A stretch of DNA of 64,000 nucleotides from Litorivicinus sp. (GTDB taxonomy: Bacteria > Pseudomonadota > Gammaproteobacteria > Pseudomonadales > Litorivicinaceae): NCBI GenBank assembly GCA_018401755.1, contig JAGYKJ010000005.1, positions 186,001-250,000 of the forward strand, in the 5' to 3' direction. Position numbers and translations under genes: made by a program. The notes beneath the pieces were generated by a model. It made no database searches. It was not told where the DNA came from and was given only the letters and a program-made list of their open reading frames with translations. Numbering within the stretch: the stretch's first letter is position 1; the number at the start of each line of letters is the position of its first letter. Shown one piece after another: positions 47,401-57,539 of this stretch.

Positions 47401-48166
47401 GGCACGCCGACTGTATGAGGATGCACAAGCGATGCTGGAGCGGCTCTTGACTGACAAATGGCTCCAAGCGAATGCAGTCGTAGGTTGCTTTCCAGCGGTC
47501 TCAGAGGGTAATTCCATTGTGATCTTGGATCCCCAGGATCATTCGCGTGAGCTCGCTCGAACCCATTGGCTACGTCAGCAACGACCCATGCCTGATGGTA
47601 AGCCTCAATTGTGTCTTGCAGACTTTATTGCACCCAAAGACAGTGGATTGGTGGATTATATCGGAGCATTCGCAGTCACAGCCGGTCATGGGATTGATGC
47701 ATATATTCAGGCCTTTGAGGCGGAACATGATGACTACAGCGCAATTCTGCTGAAAGCCATCGCCGATCGGTTTGCAGAAAGTTTCGCTGAACATCTTCAT
47801 CAGCGTGTGCGAAAGGAGTTTTGGGGATACGCCAGCGATGAGCAGTTAAGTAATGAGGCTCTGATCCGCGAACAGTACCGAGGCATCCGGCCAGCACCTG
47901 GCTATCCGTCTTGCCCTGATCATCGGGAAAAAGCCACGCTCTGGTCTCTCTTGGACGTCGAAGCACAAACCGGCATTTCCCTCACTGAGAGCCTTGCGAT
48001 GTGGCCCACAGCGTCAGTGTCTGGGTTCTACTTTGCACACCCCGACGCGCGCTACTTTACGCTTGGACAAATCGGTCAAGACCAAGTCGAACGCTACGCG
48101 GCGCTTCGCCATGAACCGGTGGAGGAAAATACCCGTTGGCTCGCGCCGGTGCTCAGCGCGCTGTGA
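44483..48166 (+). CDS. metH: cobalamin-dependent methionine synthase
   Basis: A 1227-residue enzyme that moves a methyl group from methyl-folate to homocysteine. Domains in order: homocysteine-binding with [11 protein letters not shown] near residue 20 and the zinc cysteines in LNCALGP and GGCCGT (to about 340); folate domain with [16 protein letters not shown] (about 345-620); cap and B12 domain with [15 protein letters not shown] near residue 760 and the SGLITPS and GGATTS loops; and activation domain with [15 protein letters not shown] near residue 1135. Whole length is intact. No cobalamin riboswitch is seen; control is likely through SahR. Confidence 0.97.
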   Translation: MTRRDRIAWLERAIQTQIVLLDGAMGTMIQEANLGESDYRGTRFAEFHRDLKGNNDLLTLTQPDLISGIHAAYIKAGCQIIETNTFNSNAPSMADYGMEDLVVELNVAAAQLARRIADQHETPEHPILIAGVLGPTTRTASISPDVNDPGARNILFADLVRTYATATEALLEGGADLILVETIFDTLNAKAALYAIDQVSEARNEQIRIMISGTITDASGRTLSGQTTEAFWFSVRHAKPLSVGLNCALGPKELRPFLNDLSRIADVPVSAHPNAGLPNQFGEYDLDAVAMAEICAEYATAGLVNIIGGCCGTTPEHIRQIRDRIQGVAARVIPDSQPVLKLSGLEPFVGDATIRFINVGERTNVTGSAQFKRLIVNGDFDQALDVARQQVENGAQIIDINMDEGMLDSQQAMVTFLHLIASEPDISRVPVMLDSSKWDILEAGMQCVQGKGIVNSISLKEGEAAFLWQARRIRRYGFAVVVMAFDESGQADTLARKIEICARSYQLLVETVGFPPEDIIFDPNVFAVATGIEEHNRYALDFIEACGEIRKRCPHVSISGGISNVSFSFRGNNPVREAMHSVFLYHAIRNGLNMGIVNAGQLEIYAEIHPELRELVEDVILNRNANATEALVDAAPNYLGTAREVEETIEEWRSWPVNERLRHALVKGIDAYVVEDTEAARCEADEPLSVIEGPLMAGMNTVGDLFGEGKMFLPQVVKSARVMKKAVAHLIPYIEAAQKADGQEPTNNGVIIMATVKGDVHDIGKNIVGVVLQCNNFKVIDLGVMVSAQRILDAAREHNADIIGLSGLITPSLDEMVNVAAEMKRQGFTCPLLIGGATTSPAHTSVKIAPVYDGTVLYVKDASRAVGVATRLLSHERDVFTAEIQSDHHQKRAQYAGRAPKKLLSIDAANGQRAQLHFDDRTIAVPQQLGALTLRDYPLTALLDTIDWMPFFNAWEFSGKFPDILNDPRKGPEARRLYEDAQAMLERLLTDKWLQANAVVGCFPAVSEGNSIVILDPQDHSRELARTHWLRQQRPMPDGKPQLCLADFIAPKDSGLVDYIGAFAVTAGHGIDAYIQAFEAEHDDYSAILLKAIADRFAESFAEHLHQRVRKEFWGYASDEQLSNEALIREQYRGIRPAPGYPSCPDHREKATLWSLLDVEAQTGISLTESLAMWPTASVSGFYFAHPDARYFTLGQIGQDQVERYAALRHEPVEENTRWLAPVLSAL

Positions 48167-48436
48167 TTACTCTGACACGTCAGCGCGATGACGAGGACGT
48201 TGAAAGACCGAGCGGCACACTGGACCCAGACGATGGCCGGTCATGTGAATTTCAGCAGTCCAGCGACAAAACGTCAGGAAATCCCCGATTAACCGAAACA
48301 CCGCTGTGATGGGCCGAACCCGCTTACAGCGTCCGTGATGCATCAGCGTACTCAAATCGGATCGATCCAAACCTCGAATCGTCAACGATTGTGCCTGTCC
48401 ATCCTGTTGAGACCACTCGCGTAAACGCAGTCGCAT
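48167..48436 (-). CDS. small basic protein of unknown function
   Basis: An 89-residue arginine- and histidine-rich protein (MRLRLREWSQQDG to RHRADVSE). I do not recognise a family. GGAGGG lies 7 bases before ATG 48436, a strong ribosome-binding site, and it fits exactly between metH (ends at 48166) and pdxB (stop 48493), in pdxB direction with a 56-base gap. A longer version of the frame starts at 48508 but would overlap pdxB. Likely real and co-transcribed with pdxB; function unknown. No membrane helix. Confidence 0.5.
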   Translation of the reverse strand: MRLRLREWSQQDGQAQSLTIRGLDRSDLSTLMHHGRCKRVRPITAVFRLIGDFLTFCRWTAEIHMTGHRLGPVCRSVFQRPRHRADVSE

Positions 48437-48492
48437 GCTGTGCCCTCCATGTGCAACCAAAGTATAACGCACTGTGTGTGCACTGCAACATT

Positions 48493-49539
48493 TCAGGCGA
48501 TAAGCCACTGATCACGGATGCTCTCAGCGCGCAACACATAGGCTCGACGAGTTCGATCGAATGCCTCACAGCGAGAAGGGCCCGCATCGACGCGTCGCAA
48601 AGCCTCTCGAAGCCGTCGATCCTCCTGAGCCAATCCACAACAGGAGAGAATCTCATCCCAGGTCGCACGGTCCTGTGTCGACGCACCCTCAGTCGGCACC
48701 TGGGTGACAGGAAGACTCAAGTGGCGACGATGGGCATCTGCAACCAGTTGCGTTCCCCGCCACTTCCCCGCCAAAGAATGTCCTGCAATATGTGGACTAA
48801 CTTGCCACACCGCAGAGAGCAGGGAATCTGAGAGATACGGCTCCTCCGGAAAAACATCCAGCGCCCAATCTAAATCTGGTCTTTGCATGATTGTGGTCGT
48901 TGCGAGCAACCGTCCGCGGGCCGCATTCACCACCAATCCGCCCGATCGCATTGCTGCAAGACGTGCCGGCGAGAGCATCCCCAGCGTCGGCCAGTCACCT
49001 GTGGTGGTGAGTGGCACATGCACGGATAGCACATCAATCGCAGCAATCATCTGATCCCACGGCTGGTCCTCCGGACACTGTTGTCGTTCAGCAGCAGGTG
49101 GATCGGAAATCATCACCTGACACCCCAGTCTCCGCGCACGCGCGGCAAGGCGTTGACCAATCTGACCGTAGCCAACGATGCCAATCCGTAAGCCCTTGAG
49201 ATCACGATTGCGATCAGCCGCCCATCGGGCAATTGTTGCCAACACATAGTCGGTCACAGCCAAGGCGTTACAGCCCGGCGCGTTCGCGACCGCGATCCCG
49301 CGTGTCCGCAGTGCATCCAAGGGCAAATGCTCTGTCCCAATCGTTGCCGTCCCCACAAAGTGGAGTCCTGCTGGCAAGCTCACTGGATCCAATTGCACCG
49401 TGGATCGCACATAGAGTGCATCAGCAACCTCCAACATGCGCTCTGGGATCGTGCGCCCCCCATAACGAAGGATCTCGAAACCCGGAGGAGATAAGACCTC
49501 AAGGCCAACTAAATCTTGATCCGCGACTAAAACTGGCAT
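48493..49539 (-). CDS. pdxB: erythronate-4-phosphate dehydrogenase
   Basis: A 348-residue D-2-hydroxyacid dehydrogenase of pyridoxal phosphate synthesis. It starts MPVLVADQDL; the NAD fold has LRIGIVGYGQIGQRLAARARRLG near residue 115, LSVHVPLT, the catalytic arginine in VNAARG near residue 205, the glutamate in DVFPEEP, and HIAGHSLAGKWRGT with the catalytic histidine. The C-terminal dimer domain is present, distinguishing PdxB from other family members. It is divergent from mfd with a gap of about 60 bases. Confidence 0.93.
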   Translation of the reverse strand: MPVLVADQDLVGLEVLSPPGFEILRYGGRTIPERMLEVADALYVRSTVQLDPVSLPAGLHFVGTATIGTEHLPLDALRTRGIAVANAPGCNALAVTDYVLATIARWAADRNRDLKGLRIGIVGYGQIGQRLAARARRLGCQVMISDPPAAERQQCPEDQPWDQMIAAIDVLSVHVPLTTTGDWPTLGMLSPARLAAMRSGGLVVNAARGRLLATTTIMQRPDLDWALDVFPEEPYLSDSLLSAVWQVSPHIAGHSLAGKWRGTQLVADAHRRHLSLPVTQVPTEGASTQDRATWDEILSCCGLAQEDRRLREALRRVDAGPSRCEAFDRTRRAYVLRAESIRDQWLIA

Positions 49540-49603
49540 TGCTCACCCCACACTTTTCGAAATTGTTCCCTATACTCTCGCCTCCATGCAAAAAGAAGTG
49601 CTC

Positions 49604-52600
49604 ATGCAGACGCCACAGACCCCCTTTATCCGATTAGAACAGTTCACCGGAACACAGCAACAGGTGCGGCTGAGCGGTCCAGCCGCCGCACATCCAATGC
49701 TTTTGGCGGACTTGGTACGACGCTCTGAGCGCTTAGTGGTCGCAATTGTCGAGCGACCATCAGAAACCGAAGCATTGCGAGCCGCAGTGCAATTTTATTT
49801 GCATCAATCGGATTCAGAGTCATCCATCGACATCCCGATCATCCATCTGCCGGACTGGGAGACCTTACCCTACGATGCATTCTCGCCGCATGAAGACATT
49901 ATTTCCGAGCGTCTGGCTGCTCTCTCGCAATTAACGCACCAAGACCATGGCCTGCTGGTGATTCCCGCCTCGTCATTTGCGCAACGTTTTCCACCGAAAA
50001 GTCACGTCGAAGGGCAGCGATTCGCACTGAAAGTTGGCCAACAGTTGGATTTGACCACCGAACGCCGACGACTCGAGCATGCCGGTTATCATGCCGTGGA
50101 TACCGTCCGAGAACATGGTGAATTCGCGATTCGTGGCGCCATTCTGGATGTGTTCCCAATGGGTTCTGCGCATCCCATTCGGATCGATCTATTTGATGCT
50201 GAAATCGAAACACTCAGAGCTTTTGATCCGGATACGCAACGCACCCTGACGCGGATTGACGAAATCACGCTCCTGCCAGCACGAGAAATCCCGCTGACCG
50301 AAATCGGTATCAAACGCTTCCGACACCATTGGCATGAGCGATTTGAGGGGAATCCACGCGATTGCTCCGTGTATAACGACGTCTCGTCTGGCATTGCCCC
50401 GCCAGGAATTGAGTACTATGCCCCCCTATTTTTTGATGCCATGGCGACGCTCTTCGACTATCTGCCATCGAGTGCCATCTTGGTGCAAGTCGGTGCAGTC
50501 CACGACGCGTTGGAGCGGTTTTGGCATGACGTCAACACGCGCTATGAGAGCCTTCGACACGACCGTCGACGACCCATCTTAGATCCTCTCAGCCTATTTA
50601 TTCCGACAGAAGTCATTTTTTCTCAAATTAAACAGCACACCCATGCGGCCATGCTTGATGGGATCGATCCACGTCTACGCACCCTACCTGATGTGGCCTT
50701 CGATGCGCGATCAGACGATCCCGCAGCCCGATTACGGGCGTTTTTAGCGCAGCAACCCTATGCTTTACTCGTGGCAGAGTCAGCCGGTCGCCGAGAGGCG
50801 CTCCTTGAGTTACTCGCGAAGTACCATATTCGTCCCACCGTCATCGACCACCTCAGTGAAGCCCATAAGCACCCATTGTCGCTGACAGTTGGCTACCTCA
50901 GTGGTGGCGTGATCGTTGACGATCTTGCCTACATTCCGGAATCCGCCTTATTTGGCCGCCGGATTCCTCAACGGCGGCGACGTAAACAACATGAGATAGC
51001 CTCCGATCTCATCGTTCGGGATCTCTCTGAGTTAACGGTCGGTGATCCAATCGTCCACCTCGATCACGGGATTGGCCGCTATCAGGGTCTCGAGCTGATC
51101 GCCTTGGGTGACGACACCAATGAATTCGTGACCGTCGAGTACGCCGACGGGGCAAAACTCTATGTTCCAGTGACCAATCTGGGCGTGCTGAGTCGTTATG
51201 CGGGAGGCGATCCAGAACTCGTCACTCCCTATCGACTGGGCTCTGATCGTTGGAGTAAGGCGAAGCAGAAAGCGGCCGAAGAAATTCGGGACAAAGCTGC
51301 TGAACTGCTTGAAATTTACGCCAAGCGTGCCGCGGAAACCGGCTATGCGCATCACCTCGATGAGAGTGCCTATGCCCGCTTTGCGGCTGGTTTTCCGTTC
51401 GAGCTTACACCGGACCAAGAATCCGCTATCGATGCGGTTCTCGCTGATCTGAAGGCCCCTAAGCCCATGGATCGCCTCATCTGCGGCGATGTGGGCTTTG
51501 GCAAAACCGAAGTGGCGATGCGTGCCGCGTTTGTCTCCGCCAATGCAGGCAAGCAGGTGGTTGTGCTCGTCCCCACGACCTTGCTCGCCCAACAGCACTT
51601 TGAAAGTTTCCGAGATCGCTTTGCTGAGACACCCTTGCGCGTCGAGGTCATCAGTCGATTCCGAGGCCAAAAAGAGACGCAAGCGGTAATCGAAGCCGCC
51701 AATCGTGGCCAAGTGGATATCATCGTGGGGACCCATAAGCTTCTATCCAGCCAACTCAAGCTCCCTGACTTGGGACTGTTGATCATTGATGAGGAGCATC
51801 GCTTCGGCGTCGCTCAGAAAGAAGCCTTGAAGCGTTGGCGCGCAGCCGTCGATATTCTTACGCTGACAGCCACACCCATTCCACGCACGCTCAACCTCTC
51901 AATGGCGGGAATTCGGGACCTTTCGGTGATCGCTACACCCCCCGCCCGCCGCTTATCAGTCAAAACCTTTATCAAGCGCAAAGATGATGTCTTGGTCAAA
52001 GAGGCGATCCTGCGGGAATTGTTACGCGGGGGTCAGGTGTATTACTTACACAACGAAGTCAAAAGCATTGAGCGCGCGGCTGAGCATATTCGCACTCTCT
52101 TACCGGAAGCGCGGGTGATCGTGGCCCACGGGCAAATGCGCGAACGCGAACTCGAAGATGTGATGAGCGACTTCTACCACAAACGCTATAACGTACTGGT
52201 CTGCTCTACCATTATCGAGACAGGCATCGACATTCCATCGGCAAACACGATCTTGATCGATCGCGCAGACCAGTTTGGTCTCGCACAATTGCACCAGTTA
52301 CGGGGACGGGTCGGTCGATCGCATCATCAGGCCTATGCCTATTTACTCACCCCCGATCCGCGAGGCATTACCCCGGATGCGATGAAACGCTTAGATGCGA
52401 TTGAGGCCGCCAGTGACTTGGGCGCAGGATTTCAGTTGGCAACCCATGATCTTGAGATTCGGGGCGCAGGCGAACTGCTCGGCGAAGAACAATCTGGAAA
52501 TATGCAGACCATCGGCTTCTCGCTCTATATGGAGATGCTCGACGAGGCAGTGAACGCCATCCGCAGTGGACGCACGCCTGATTTTGATGCGCACGCCACC

Positions 52601-53050
52601 GGCGGCATCGATGTGGAATTAAAAATCCCTGCATTAATCCCAAATGCATATCTCAATGATGTGCCATTACGCCTGAATTTTTATAAGCGCATCGCCAGTG
52701 CCCCAGATACAGACAGTCTCGAGGATATTGAGGTCGAAATGATTGACCGCTTTGGTCTTCTCCCACCCCAAGCGAAGAATCTATTCAAACAAGCGATCGT
52801 GCGACTGCATGCACAGGCTCTCGGGCTCACGGTGTTCAGCCTCGGCCCGAATTCGGGACGACTGGTCTTCTCCGAGCGCACCTCAGTGGATCCCATGCGA
52901 CTGATTACGCTGGTGCAGAGCCAGCCAAATCGTTATCGTTTGGAAAGTGCCATGTCGCTGAAAGTCTATGCAGAGACAGTCGGTGCAGAAGCGCGCCTAA
53001 CGCTCGCACATGAGATTTTGGATGCGTTGGCTGGAAAGGAGGTGGCATGA
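49604..53050 (+). CDS. mfd: transcription-repair coupling factor
   Basis: An 1148-residue ATPase that removes stalled RNA polymerase from DNA damage and recruits UvrA. It has an N-terminal UvrB-like module, RNA polymerase-interacting domain (DPIVHLDHGIGRYQGL, about residues 480), Walker A GDVGFGKTEVAM near residue 630, the DEEH box in LLIIDEEHRFGV, and helicase motifs VI and TRG around GRVGRSHHQAYAYL. ATG 49604 has an AGAAG site; ATG 49586 lies close to a predicted -10 TATACT (49571-49576), so it is a less likely start. csiV overlaps its end. Confidence 0.96.
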   Translation: MQTPQTPFIRLEQFTGTQQQVRLSGPAAAHPMLLADLVRRSERLVVAIVERPSETEALRAAVQFYLHQSDSESSIDIPIIHLPDWETLPYDAFSPHEDIISERLAALSQLTHQDHGLLVIPASSFAQRFPPKSHVEGQRFALKVGQQLDLTTERRRLEHAGYHAVDTVREHGEFAIRGAILDVFPMGSAHPIRIDLFDAEIETLRAFDPDTQRTLTRIDEITLLPAREIPLTEIGIKRFRHHWHERFEGNPRDCSVYNDVSSGIAPPGIEYYAPLFFDAMATLFDYLPSSAILVQVGAVHDALERFWHDVNTRYESLRHDRRRPILDPLSLFIPTEVIFSQIKQHTHAAMLDGIDPRLRTLPDVAFDARSDDPAARLRAFLAQQPYALLVAESAGRREALLELLAKYHIRPTVIDHLSEAHKHPLSLTVGYLSGGVIVDDLAYIPESALFGRRIPQRRRRKQHEIASDLIVRDLSELTVGDPIVHLDHGIGRYQGLELIALGDDTNEFVTVEYADGAKLYVPVTNLGVLSRYAGGDPELVTPYRLGSDRWSKAKQKAAEEIRDKAAELLEIYAKRAAETGYAHHLDESAYARFAAGFPFELTPDQESAIDAVLADLKAPKPMDRLICGDVGFGKTEVAMRAAFVSANAGKQVVVLVPTTLLAQQHFESFRDRFAETPLRVEVISRFRGQKETQAVIEAANRGQVDIIVGTHKLLSSQLKLPDLGLLIIDEEHRFGVAQKEALKRWRAAVDILTLTATPIPRTLNLSMAGIRDLSVIATPPARRLSVKTFIKRKDDVLVKEAILRELLRGGQVYYLHNEVKSIERAAEHIRTLLPEARVIVAHGQMRERELEDVMSDFYHKRYNVLVCSTIIETGIDIPSANTILIDRADQFGLAQLHQLRGRVGRSHHQAYAYLLTPDPRGITPDAMKRLDAIEAASDLGAGFQLATHDLEIRGAGELLGEEQSGNMQTIGFSLYMEMLDEAVNAIRSGRTPDFDAHATGGIDVELKIPALIPNAYLNDVPLRLNFYKRIASAPDTDSLEDIEVEMIDRFGLLPPQAKNLFKQAIVRLHAQALGLTVFSLGPNSGRLVFSERTSVDPMRLITLVQSQPNRYRLESAMSLKVYAETVGAEARLTLAHEILDALAGKEVA

Positions 53051-53634
53051 AGCGTTGGCGTTGGCTAGTCATCGGGGTACTTGGCCTGTCAATGCACAGT
53101 CAGGCGCAAACACCTCGGTACTATGCTCTCGAGGTGTTGATTTTCTCGCGACCCAACCTTGTCTCGCTACAGGATGAAGCCTGGCCATCCGAAGCCCCTG
53201 CAGTCCCCATGAGCCTGAATTTAGTCAGTGCCGCTCGGTCCGGATATGACAATTTGGTCTTGCTGCCAGCGAGACGCAGAACCCTGTCCGATGCGGCCTA
53301 TCAAATCCGAATGCGGATGAATGGATCTATTCTTTTTCACGAGCGCTGGATCCACCCACTGACGCCAAACCAAGCCGCTAACCCCTGGTTGCGAGTCGAA
53401 GGCGAAGGTCGTGATGGTGGTCGACTCTCGGGCTTTCTGCGTTGGTCGATCGACCGGTTTATTGAAGTCGATGCCGACTTACGATTGGCCTTCACGGATC
53501 CCTTGACCCAGGAACAGCGGGTGTTTCAGATCACGGAGTTCCGAAAGCTCAGCTCCAAAGACATTCATTATCTGGATCACCCCGCATTTGGGATGATCAT
53601 TCAGGCTGATCCAATCGAGGGTCCAGATGGCTGA
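53047..53634 (+). CDS. csiV: CsiV family periplasmic protein
   Basis: A 195-residue secreted protein with signal peptide MKRWRWLVIGVLGLSMHSQA before QTPRYYALEVLIFSR. The YALEVLIFSRPNL start of the mature protein and its position right after mfd match CsiV, a cell-division-linked, peptidoglycan-binding protein in Pseudomonas. Its ATG overlaps the mfd stop (ATGA), so the two are coupled. It ends 34 bases inside the convergent mechanosensitive channel gene. Confidence 0.82.
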   Translation: MKRWRWLVIGVLGLSMHSQAQTPRYYALEVLIFSRPNLVSLQDEAWPSEAPAVPMSLNLVSAARSGYDNLVLLPARRRTLSDAAYQIRMRMNGSILFHERWIHPLTPNQAANPWLRVEGEGRDGGRLSGFLRWSIDRFIEVDADLRLAFTDPLTQEQRVFQITEFRKLSSKDIHYLDHPAFGMIIQADPIEGPDG

Positions 53635-54731
53635 TCTGCATCCACTTGGAGATGCACAGTTTGCGTTGGAAACGCGATTTCTGCGCCGTGACCGGTAATG
53701 ATTGCATTGATTTCAAATAACACATCCTCTTTGACCCGATGAAACTCGGTCCAGACAGTTGTGTTGGTAAAGCAATACACAAAGAAGTCCAACGAACTTG
53801 GACCGAATGTATTGAAGTGCACCATCAGCGTTTGGTTGGCATCGATCTCGGGATGCGCCTTTAGCATCTCACGGACGTCAGCCACAATGCCTGGCAGCTG
53901 ACTCGCATCGTCATAACGCACCCCAATGGTTTCTGATATTCGACGATGTGACATCCGGGATGGGTTCTCGACCGATATCGACAAAAAAGCGGCATTGGGA
54001 ACATACAAAGGCCGCTTGTCGAAGGTCCGAATGGTGGTCAGGCGCCAACCCAAACTTTCCACGGTTCCCTCAATATTCCGATCTGGTGAACGAATCCAAT
54101 CGCCCACGCCAAATGGACGATCCAAAAAAATCATCAAGCCACCAAAGAAGTTCGACAACAGATCTTTTGCGGCAAAGCCCACTGCGATCCCGCCCAATCC
54201 TCCAAATGCAAGCACCCCTGACACTGAAAACCCCAAGGTTTGTAAGATAATCAGTCCAGCCGTGATCAGTACCGAGATGCGCAGGAGTCGTCCGAGTGCC
54301 TCGACCGTGGTCACATCGAGCTTATCCGTCGCATCTTCAAGGATGTGCATCTGAATGCGATTCATGAATCGGATCACGGCCCAAGTCAGGATCCCAACCA
54401 CGAGGGCAGATCGCAATGGCGGGAATAATGCGGCTAAATCCAATCCAACGGCCGCCCGCTCGGCAGCGAAAGTGAGCCCAACAGCCCACACAATCATGCG
54501 CGCCGGACCTTGGAATGCCAGAAGGATGGCGTCATCCCAACGATGTCGAGTGCGACTTGCACGTTCGACCAAGACCAAAATCACCCGTCGCATGAAGAAT
54601 GCCCCAAAGACGGTCAGTGCCACGATGATGAAGAGCTCAGCTCCACGCAGCACGGCGACTGGTGACAAGCCCATTTGGGTCAAGGGTGCCTCGAGAAAGG
54701 AGAGTAATTGTTGAATAAACAGCTCAAGCAT
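53601..54731 (-). CDS. small-conductance mechanosensitive channel (MscS family)
   Basis: A 376-residue channel with several N-terminal helices and the pore-lining TM3 motif VLAFGGLGGIAVGFAAKDLLSNFFGGLMIFLDRPF near residue 175, followed by GDWIRSPDRNIEGTVESLGWRLTTIRTFDKRPLYVPNAAF, the family beta-domain. It releases solutes at hypo-osmotic shock. It is longer than E. coli MscS and closer to the YnaI-type group. The upstream L,D-transpeptidase ends three bases before its ATG, so the two are co-transcribed. Confidence 0.92.
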   Translation of the reverse strand: MLELFIQQLLSFLEAPLTQMGLSPVAVLRGAELFIIVALTVFGAFFMRRVILVLVERASRTRHRWDDAILLAFQGPARMIVWAVGLTFAAERAAVGLDLAALFPPLRSALVVGILTWAVIRFMNRIQMHILEDATDKLDVTTVEALGRLLRISVLITAGLIILQTLGFSVSGVLAFGGLGGIAVGFAAKDLLSNFFGGLMIFLDRPFGVGDWIRSPDRNIEGTVESLGWRLTTIRTFDKRPLYVPNAAFLSISVENPSRMSHRRISETIGVRYDDASQLPGIVADVREMLKAHPEIDANQTLMVHFNTFGPSSLDFFVYCFTNTTVWTEFHRVKEDVLFEINAIITGHGAEIAFPTQTVHLQVDADQPSGPSIGSA

Positions 54732-54734
54732 CGG

Positions 54735-55214
54735 TTAGCGAATCCAGACAGGGCAGCCAATTGGCGTGCGATCAAAGACAGTCATCATGACATCGGGGTA
54801 CAAGCGAATGCAGCCATGGGAAGCCGCAATTCCGATCGGCTCAGTGGGTGGGGTGCCATGGATGTAAATAAATCGTCGTTGGCTATCCCGATCCCCGCCA
54901 CGGTTAAGACCGGGCTCCTCGCCGCAGAGCCACAAGATACGACCGAGAATCCAGTCACGATCCGGCCACTGTTCGGCGAGCGCGGGAGACCAATATTCAC
55001 CCGTTGGCCGTCGGCCCACCAGCACCGCATGGGTCTCTAACCCGGCTCCGATTCGGGCTCTGACACGATGCATGCCTCGGGGCGTCTGCTGACTCCCCTC
55101 TCGCTCACCAGCACCGCGTGCCGCCGTCGAACAGGGAAAAGCGGTGCACCCGTTCGCATCGAATGCGAGCAGTTGCTGGGTGTTGAGATCTATTTCAAGT
55201 CGCGTCCAGGTCAT
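54735..55214 (-). CDS. L,D-transpeptidase (YkuD-type)
   Basis: A 159-residue YkuD-domain protein. The catalytic block is clear: FIYIHGTPPTEPIG followed by ASHGCIRLYPDVMM, with active-site His and Cys in SHGCIRL. Such enzymes crosslink peptidoglycan or attach proteins to it. No signal peptide is seen with the ATG 55214 start, and upstream extensions do not add one, so export is uncertain. It precedes the MscS gene with a three-base gap. Confidence 0.85.
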   Translation of the reverse strand: MTWTRLEIDLNTQQLLAFDANGCTAFPCSTAARGAGEREGSQQTPRGMHRVRARIGAGLETHAVLVGRRPTGEYWSPALAEQWPDRDWILGRILWLCGEEPGLNRGGDRDSQRRFIYIHGTPPTEPIGIAASHGCIRLYPDVMMTVFDRTPIGCPVWIR

Positions 55215-55339
55215 CCGCCAAGCATACCGGTCCCTCGGCTGATGACAATGCGTATCCCATCCACAACCTCCTGACATCAAGACAGACGACCCACGGGCTG
55301 GCACACTACTCGGAAATAGTCACAACAGGACATCACATC

Positions 55340-56332
55340 ATGCAAGCCATTGCGATTTCTGGGTTCGGTGGACCCGAGGTGTTTCACGCGATCGAGTTAC
55401 CAGACCCGATTGTTGGAGATGGTCAAGTCATCATTGATGTCCGCGCAACGAGCGTCAATCCGATCGACCAAAAGATTCGGTCGGGGTTTGTCCCAGCCAT
55501 CACCCCCGCGTTTCCAGCAGTATTGCATGCCGATGTCGCAGGTATCGTCTCCGCAGTCGGACCTGGCGTGACCCATCTCAAAGAGGGGGATGCTGTGTGG
55601 GGATGTGCAGGAGGCTTCAAGGGTCTCCCGTCTGGCGCACTTGCCGACCGCATGCTGACAGACGCACGGTTGGTCGGGTTAAAGCCAGCCTCTCTGAATT
55701 TTCAGGAGGCCGCTGCGTTACCACTCGTCGGCCTGACAAGCTGGCTTAGCTTAGTGGATCGTGCCCAAGTCCAGCGTGGGCAACGCGTCTTAATCCATGC
55801 CGGAACCGGCGGCGTCGGCCATGTGGGCGTGCAACTGGCAAAGGCACTCGGCGCTGAGGTACACACCACCGTGAGCTCCGACCACAAGGCGAGTATTTGT
55901 CGGCAATTGGGTGCCGACCACACCATTTTTTACACCAGAGAGAACCCTGAGGAATATGTCCATAGCGCCACCCAAGGCCAAGGCTATGACGTGGTGTTTG
56001 ATACCGTCGGTGGGGATAATCTCGATGCCAGTTTTGCTGCGGCACGCGTTGGCGGCACAGTCGTCAATATCGCAGCCAGATCAACCCATGATTTGTCGCC
56101 GATGCACGCCAAAAGCCTCACCCTACATGTGGTCTTTTTAGTGAGCCTCATTGGTAATCCAGACCGCCGGGGACTGATTTTGGAACGACTCAATGGTCTC
56201 GCCGAAATGGTTGAATCTGGACAACTCAAGCCCTTGATCGATCCCGCGGTCTTTGAAATCCAAGACGTCGCCGACGCCCATGCTTACCGAGATGGTGGCG
56301 AGACTATCGGCAAGGTTGTCCTGATTCGCTAA
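55340..56332 (+). CDS. zinc-independent quinone oxidoreductase / alcohol dehydrogenase-like protein
   Basis: A 330-residue medium-chain dehydrogenase/reductase. It begins MQAIAISGFGGPEVFHAIELPDP, typical of quinone oxidoreductases, with the NADPH fold GQRVLIHAGTGGVGHVGVQLAKALGAEV near residue 150. No zinc-binding cysteine set is seen, fitting the QOR group. The substrate is unknown. It is divergent from the L,D-transpeptidase and ends overlapping the convergent glcF gene by 29 bases. Confidence 0.87.
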   Translation: MQAIAISGFGGPEVFHAIELPDPIVGDGQVIIDVRATSVNPIDQKIRSGFVPAITPAFPAVLHADVAGIVSAVGPGVTHLKEGDAVWGCAGGFKGLPSGALADRMLTDARLVGLKPASLNFQEAAALPLVGLTSWLSLVDRAQVQRGQRVLIHAGTGGVGHVGVQLAKALGAEVHTTVSSDHKASICRQLGADHTIFYTRENPEEYVHSATQGQGYDVVFDTVGGDNLDASFAAARVGGTVVNIAARSTHDLSPMHAKSLTLHVVFLVSLIGNPDRRGLILERLNGLAEMVESGQLKPLIDPAVFEIQDVADAHAYRDGGETIGKVVLIR

Positions 56333-57539
56333 TCCGTTGGTCAATCAGCTCTATCCAGTGCACGACCGGAGTCGTTGCACCGGTTGAGAGATGTAACTGG
56401 CAACCGACATTCGCCGTGGCAATCACGGCTGGCGCACCACGCTCAAGGCACGCGAGCTTATTCGACAGCAGTTGTTGACTCAAGGCAGGTTGTAAAATCG
56501 AGTAGGTTCCCGCGGATCCGCAACATAGGTGTGAGTCCGCGACAGGGGTCAACTCAATGCCCAGTCGCTGCAACAACCGCTCCGTGACCCCCGGTAACCG
56601 TTGACCATGTTGTAATGTACAGGGCGCATGGAAAGCCACCGGGGGGCCGTCTTGCAGGCGCAACGTCTCTAACGGCTCACCCTCTAGGATTTCCACAGGA
56701 TCCTTGGCCAGCGCTGCGATCGTCTGGGCCTTTGCTGCATACGCCGCATCATGGGCTAAGAGATGTCCATAGTCCTTTACCATCACCCCGCAACCAGACG
56801 CCGTGACCACAATCGCCTCGATACCTGCATCAATCTCTGGCCACCATGCATCAATGTTTCGCTTCATGGCATCAATTGTCCGCGCGGAATCACTGAGATG
56901 ATGTGCGACTGCACCACAGCATCCCGCCGCAGGAATGCGCACAAGTGTGATGCCAAGTCGATCGAGCACACGCGCAGCAGCCGCATTGACATTGGGCGTT
57001 GCAGACGGCTGCGCACAAGCTTCCAGGACAAGCATCCGTCGACCATGCTGGGCCTCTGGCCATCTGGGCGCTGCCGTCTTCGTCGGGATTTTCTTTTGTA
57101 AGGCACTGGGAACAGCCCACCGAAATGTCTGACCCATCCGCATCAGCGCGCTAAACAGAGGACGATTCGGGATGACCCGAAGTAACAGCGCTCGCATGAC
57201 TCTTTCATGGAGTGGACGATGACTCCGCGATTCCACCAGATGTCGCCCAATGTCCACCAAACGGCCATAATCCACCCCAGAAGGACAGGTGGTTTCGCAG
57301 GCACGACAGGTCAAACAGCGATCAAGATGTGTTTGCACTTCGCGTGTCACAGGCTGACCCTCGAGGACCTCTTTAATTTGGTAGATACGACCCCGCGGAC
57401 CGTCCAGCTCATCGCCCAAAATTTGATAGGTCGGGCAAGTCGCCGTACAAAAGCCGCAATGCACGCACTTTCGGAGGATCGCTTCTGCTTCATTACCCAA
57501 TGCTGTGTTGGCAAATTCCGGCGCTAGATCAGTTTGCAT
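56304..57539 (-). CDS. glcF: glycolate oxidase iron-sulfur subunit
   Basis: A 411-residue protein with two 4Fe-4S clusters: CVHCGFCTATCPTYQ near residue 25 and CLTCRACETTCPSG near residue 74. The later CCG-domain motifs (AGCCGAVAHHL and CCGSAG) are also present. It passes electrons from GlcD/GlcE to the quinone pool. It overlaps glcE by 11 bases; together glcD-glcE-glcF form a polycistronic set. Confidence 0.94.
   Translation of the reverse strand: MQTDLAPEFANTALGNEAEAILRKCVHCGFCTATCPTYQILGDELDGPRGRIYQIKEVLEGQPVTREVQTHLDRCLTCRACETTCPSGVDYGRLVDIGRHLVESRSHRPLHERVMRALLLRVIPNRPLFSALMRMGQTFRWAVPSALQKKIPTKTAAPRWPEAQHGRRMLVLEACAQPSATPNVNAAAARVLDRLGITLVRIPAAGCCGAVAHHLSDSARTIDAMKRNIDAWWPEIDAGIEAIVVTASGCGVMVKDYGHLLAHDAAYAAKAQTIAALAKDPVEILEGEPLETLRLQDGPPVAFHAPCTLQHGQRLPGVTERLLQRLGIELTPVADSHLCCGSAGTYSILQPALSQQLLSNKLACLERGAPAVIATANVGCQLHLSTGATTPVVHWIELIDQRISESGQPCR

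Noticed and set aside
51032-51736. Minus-strand open frame of 234 codons
   Set aside because: Entirely antisense to mfd, whose conserved motifs are on the plus strand.
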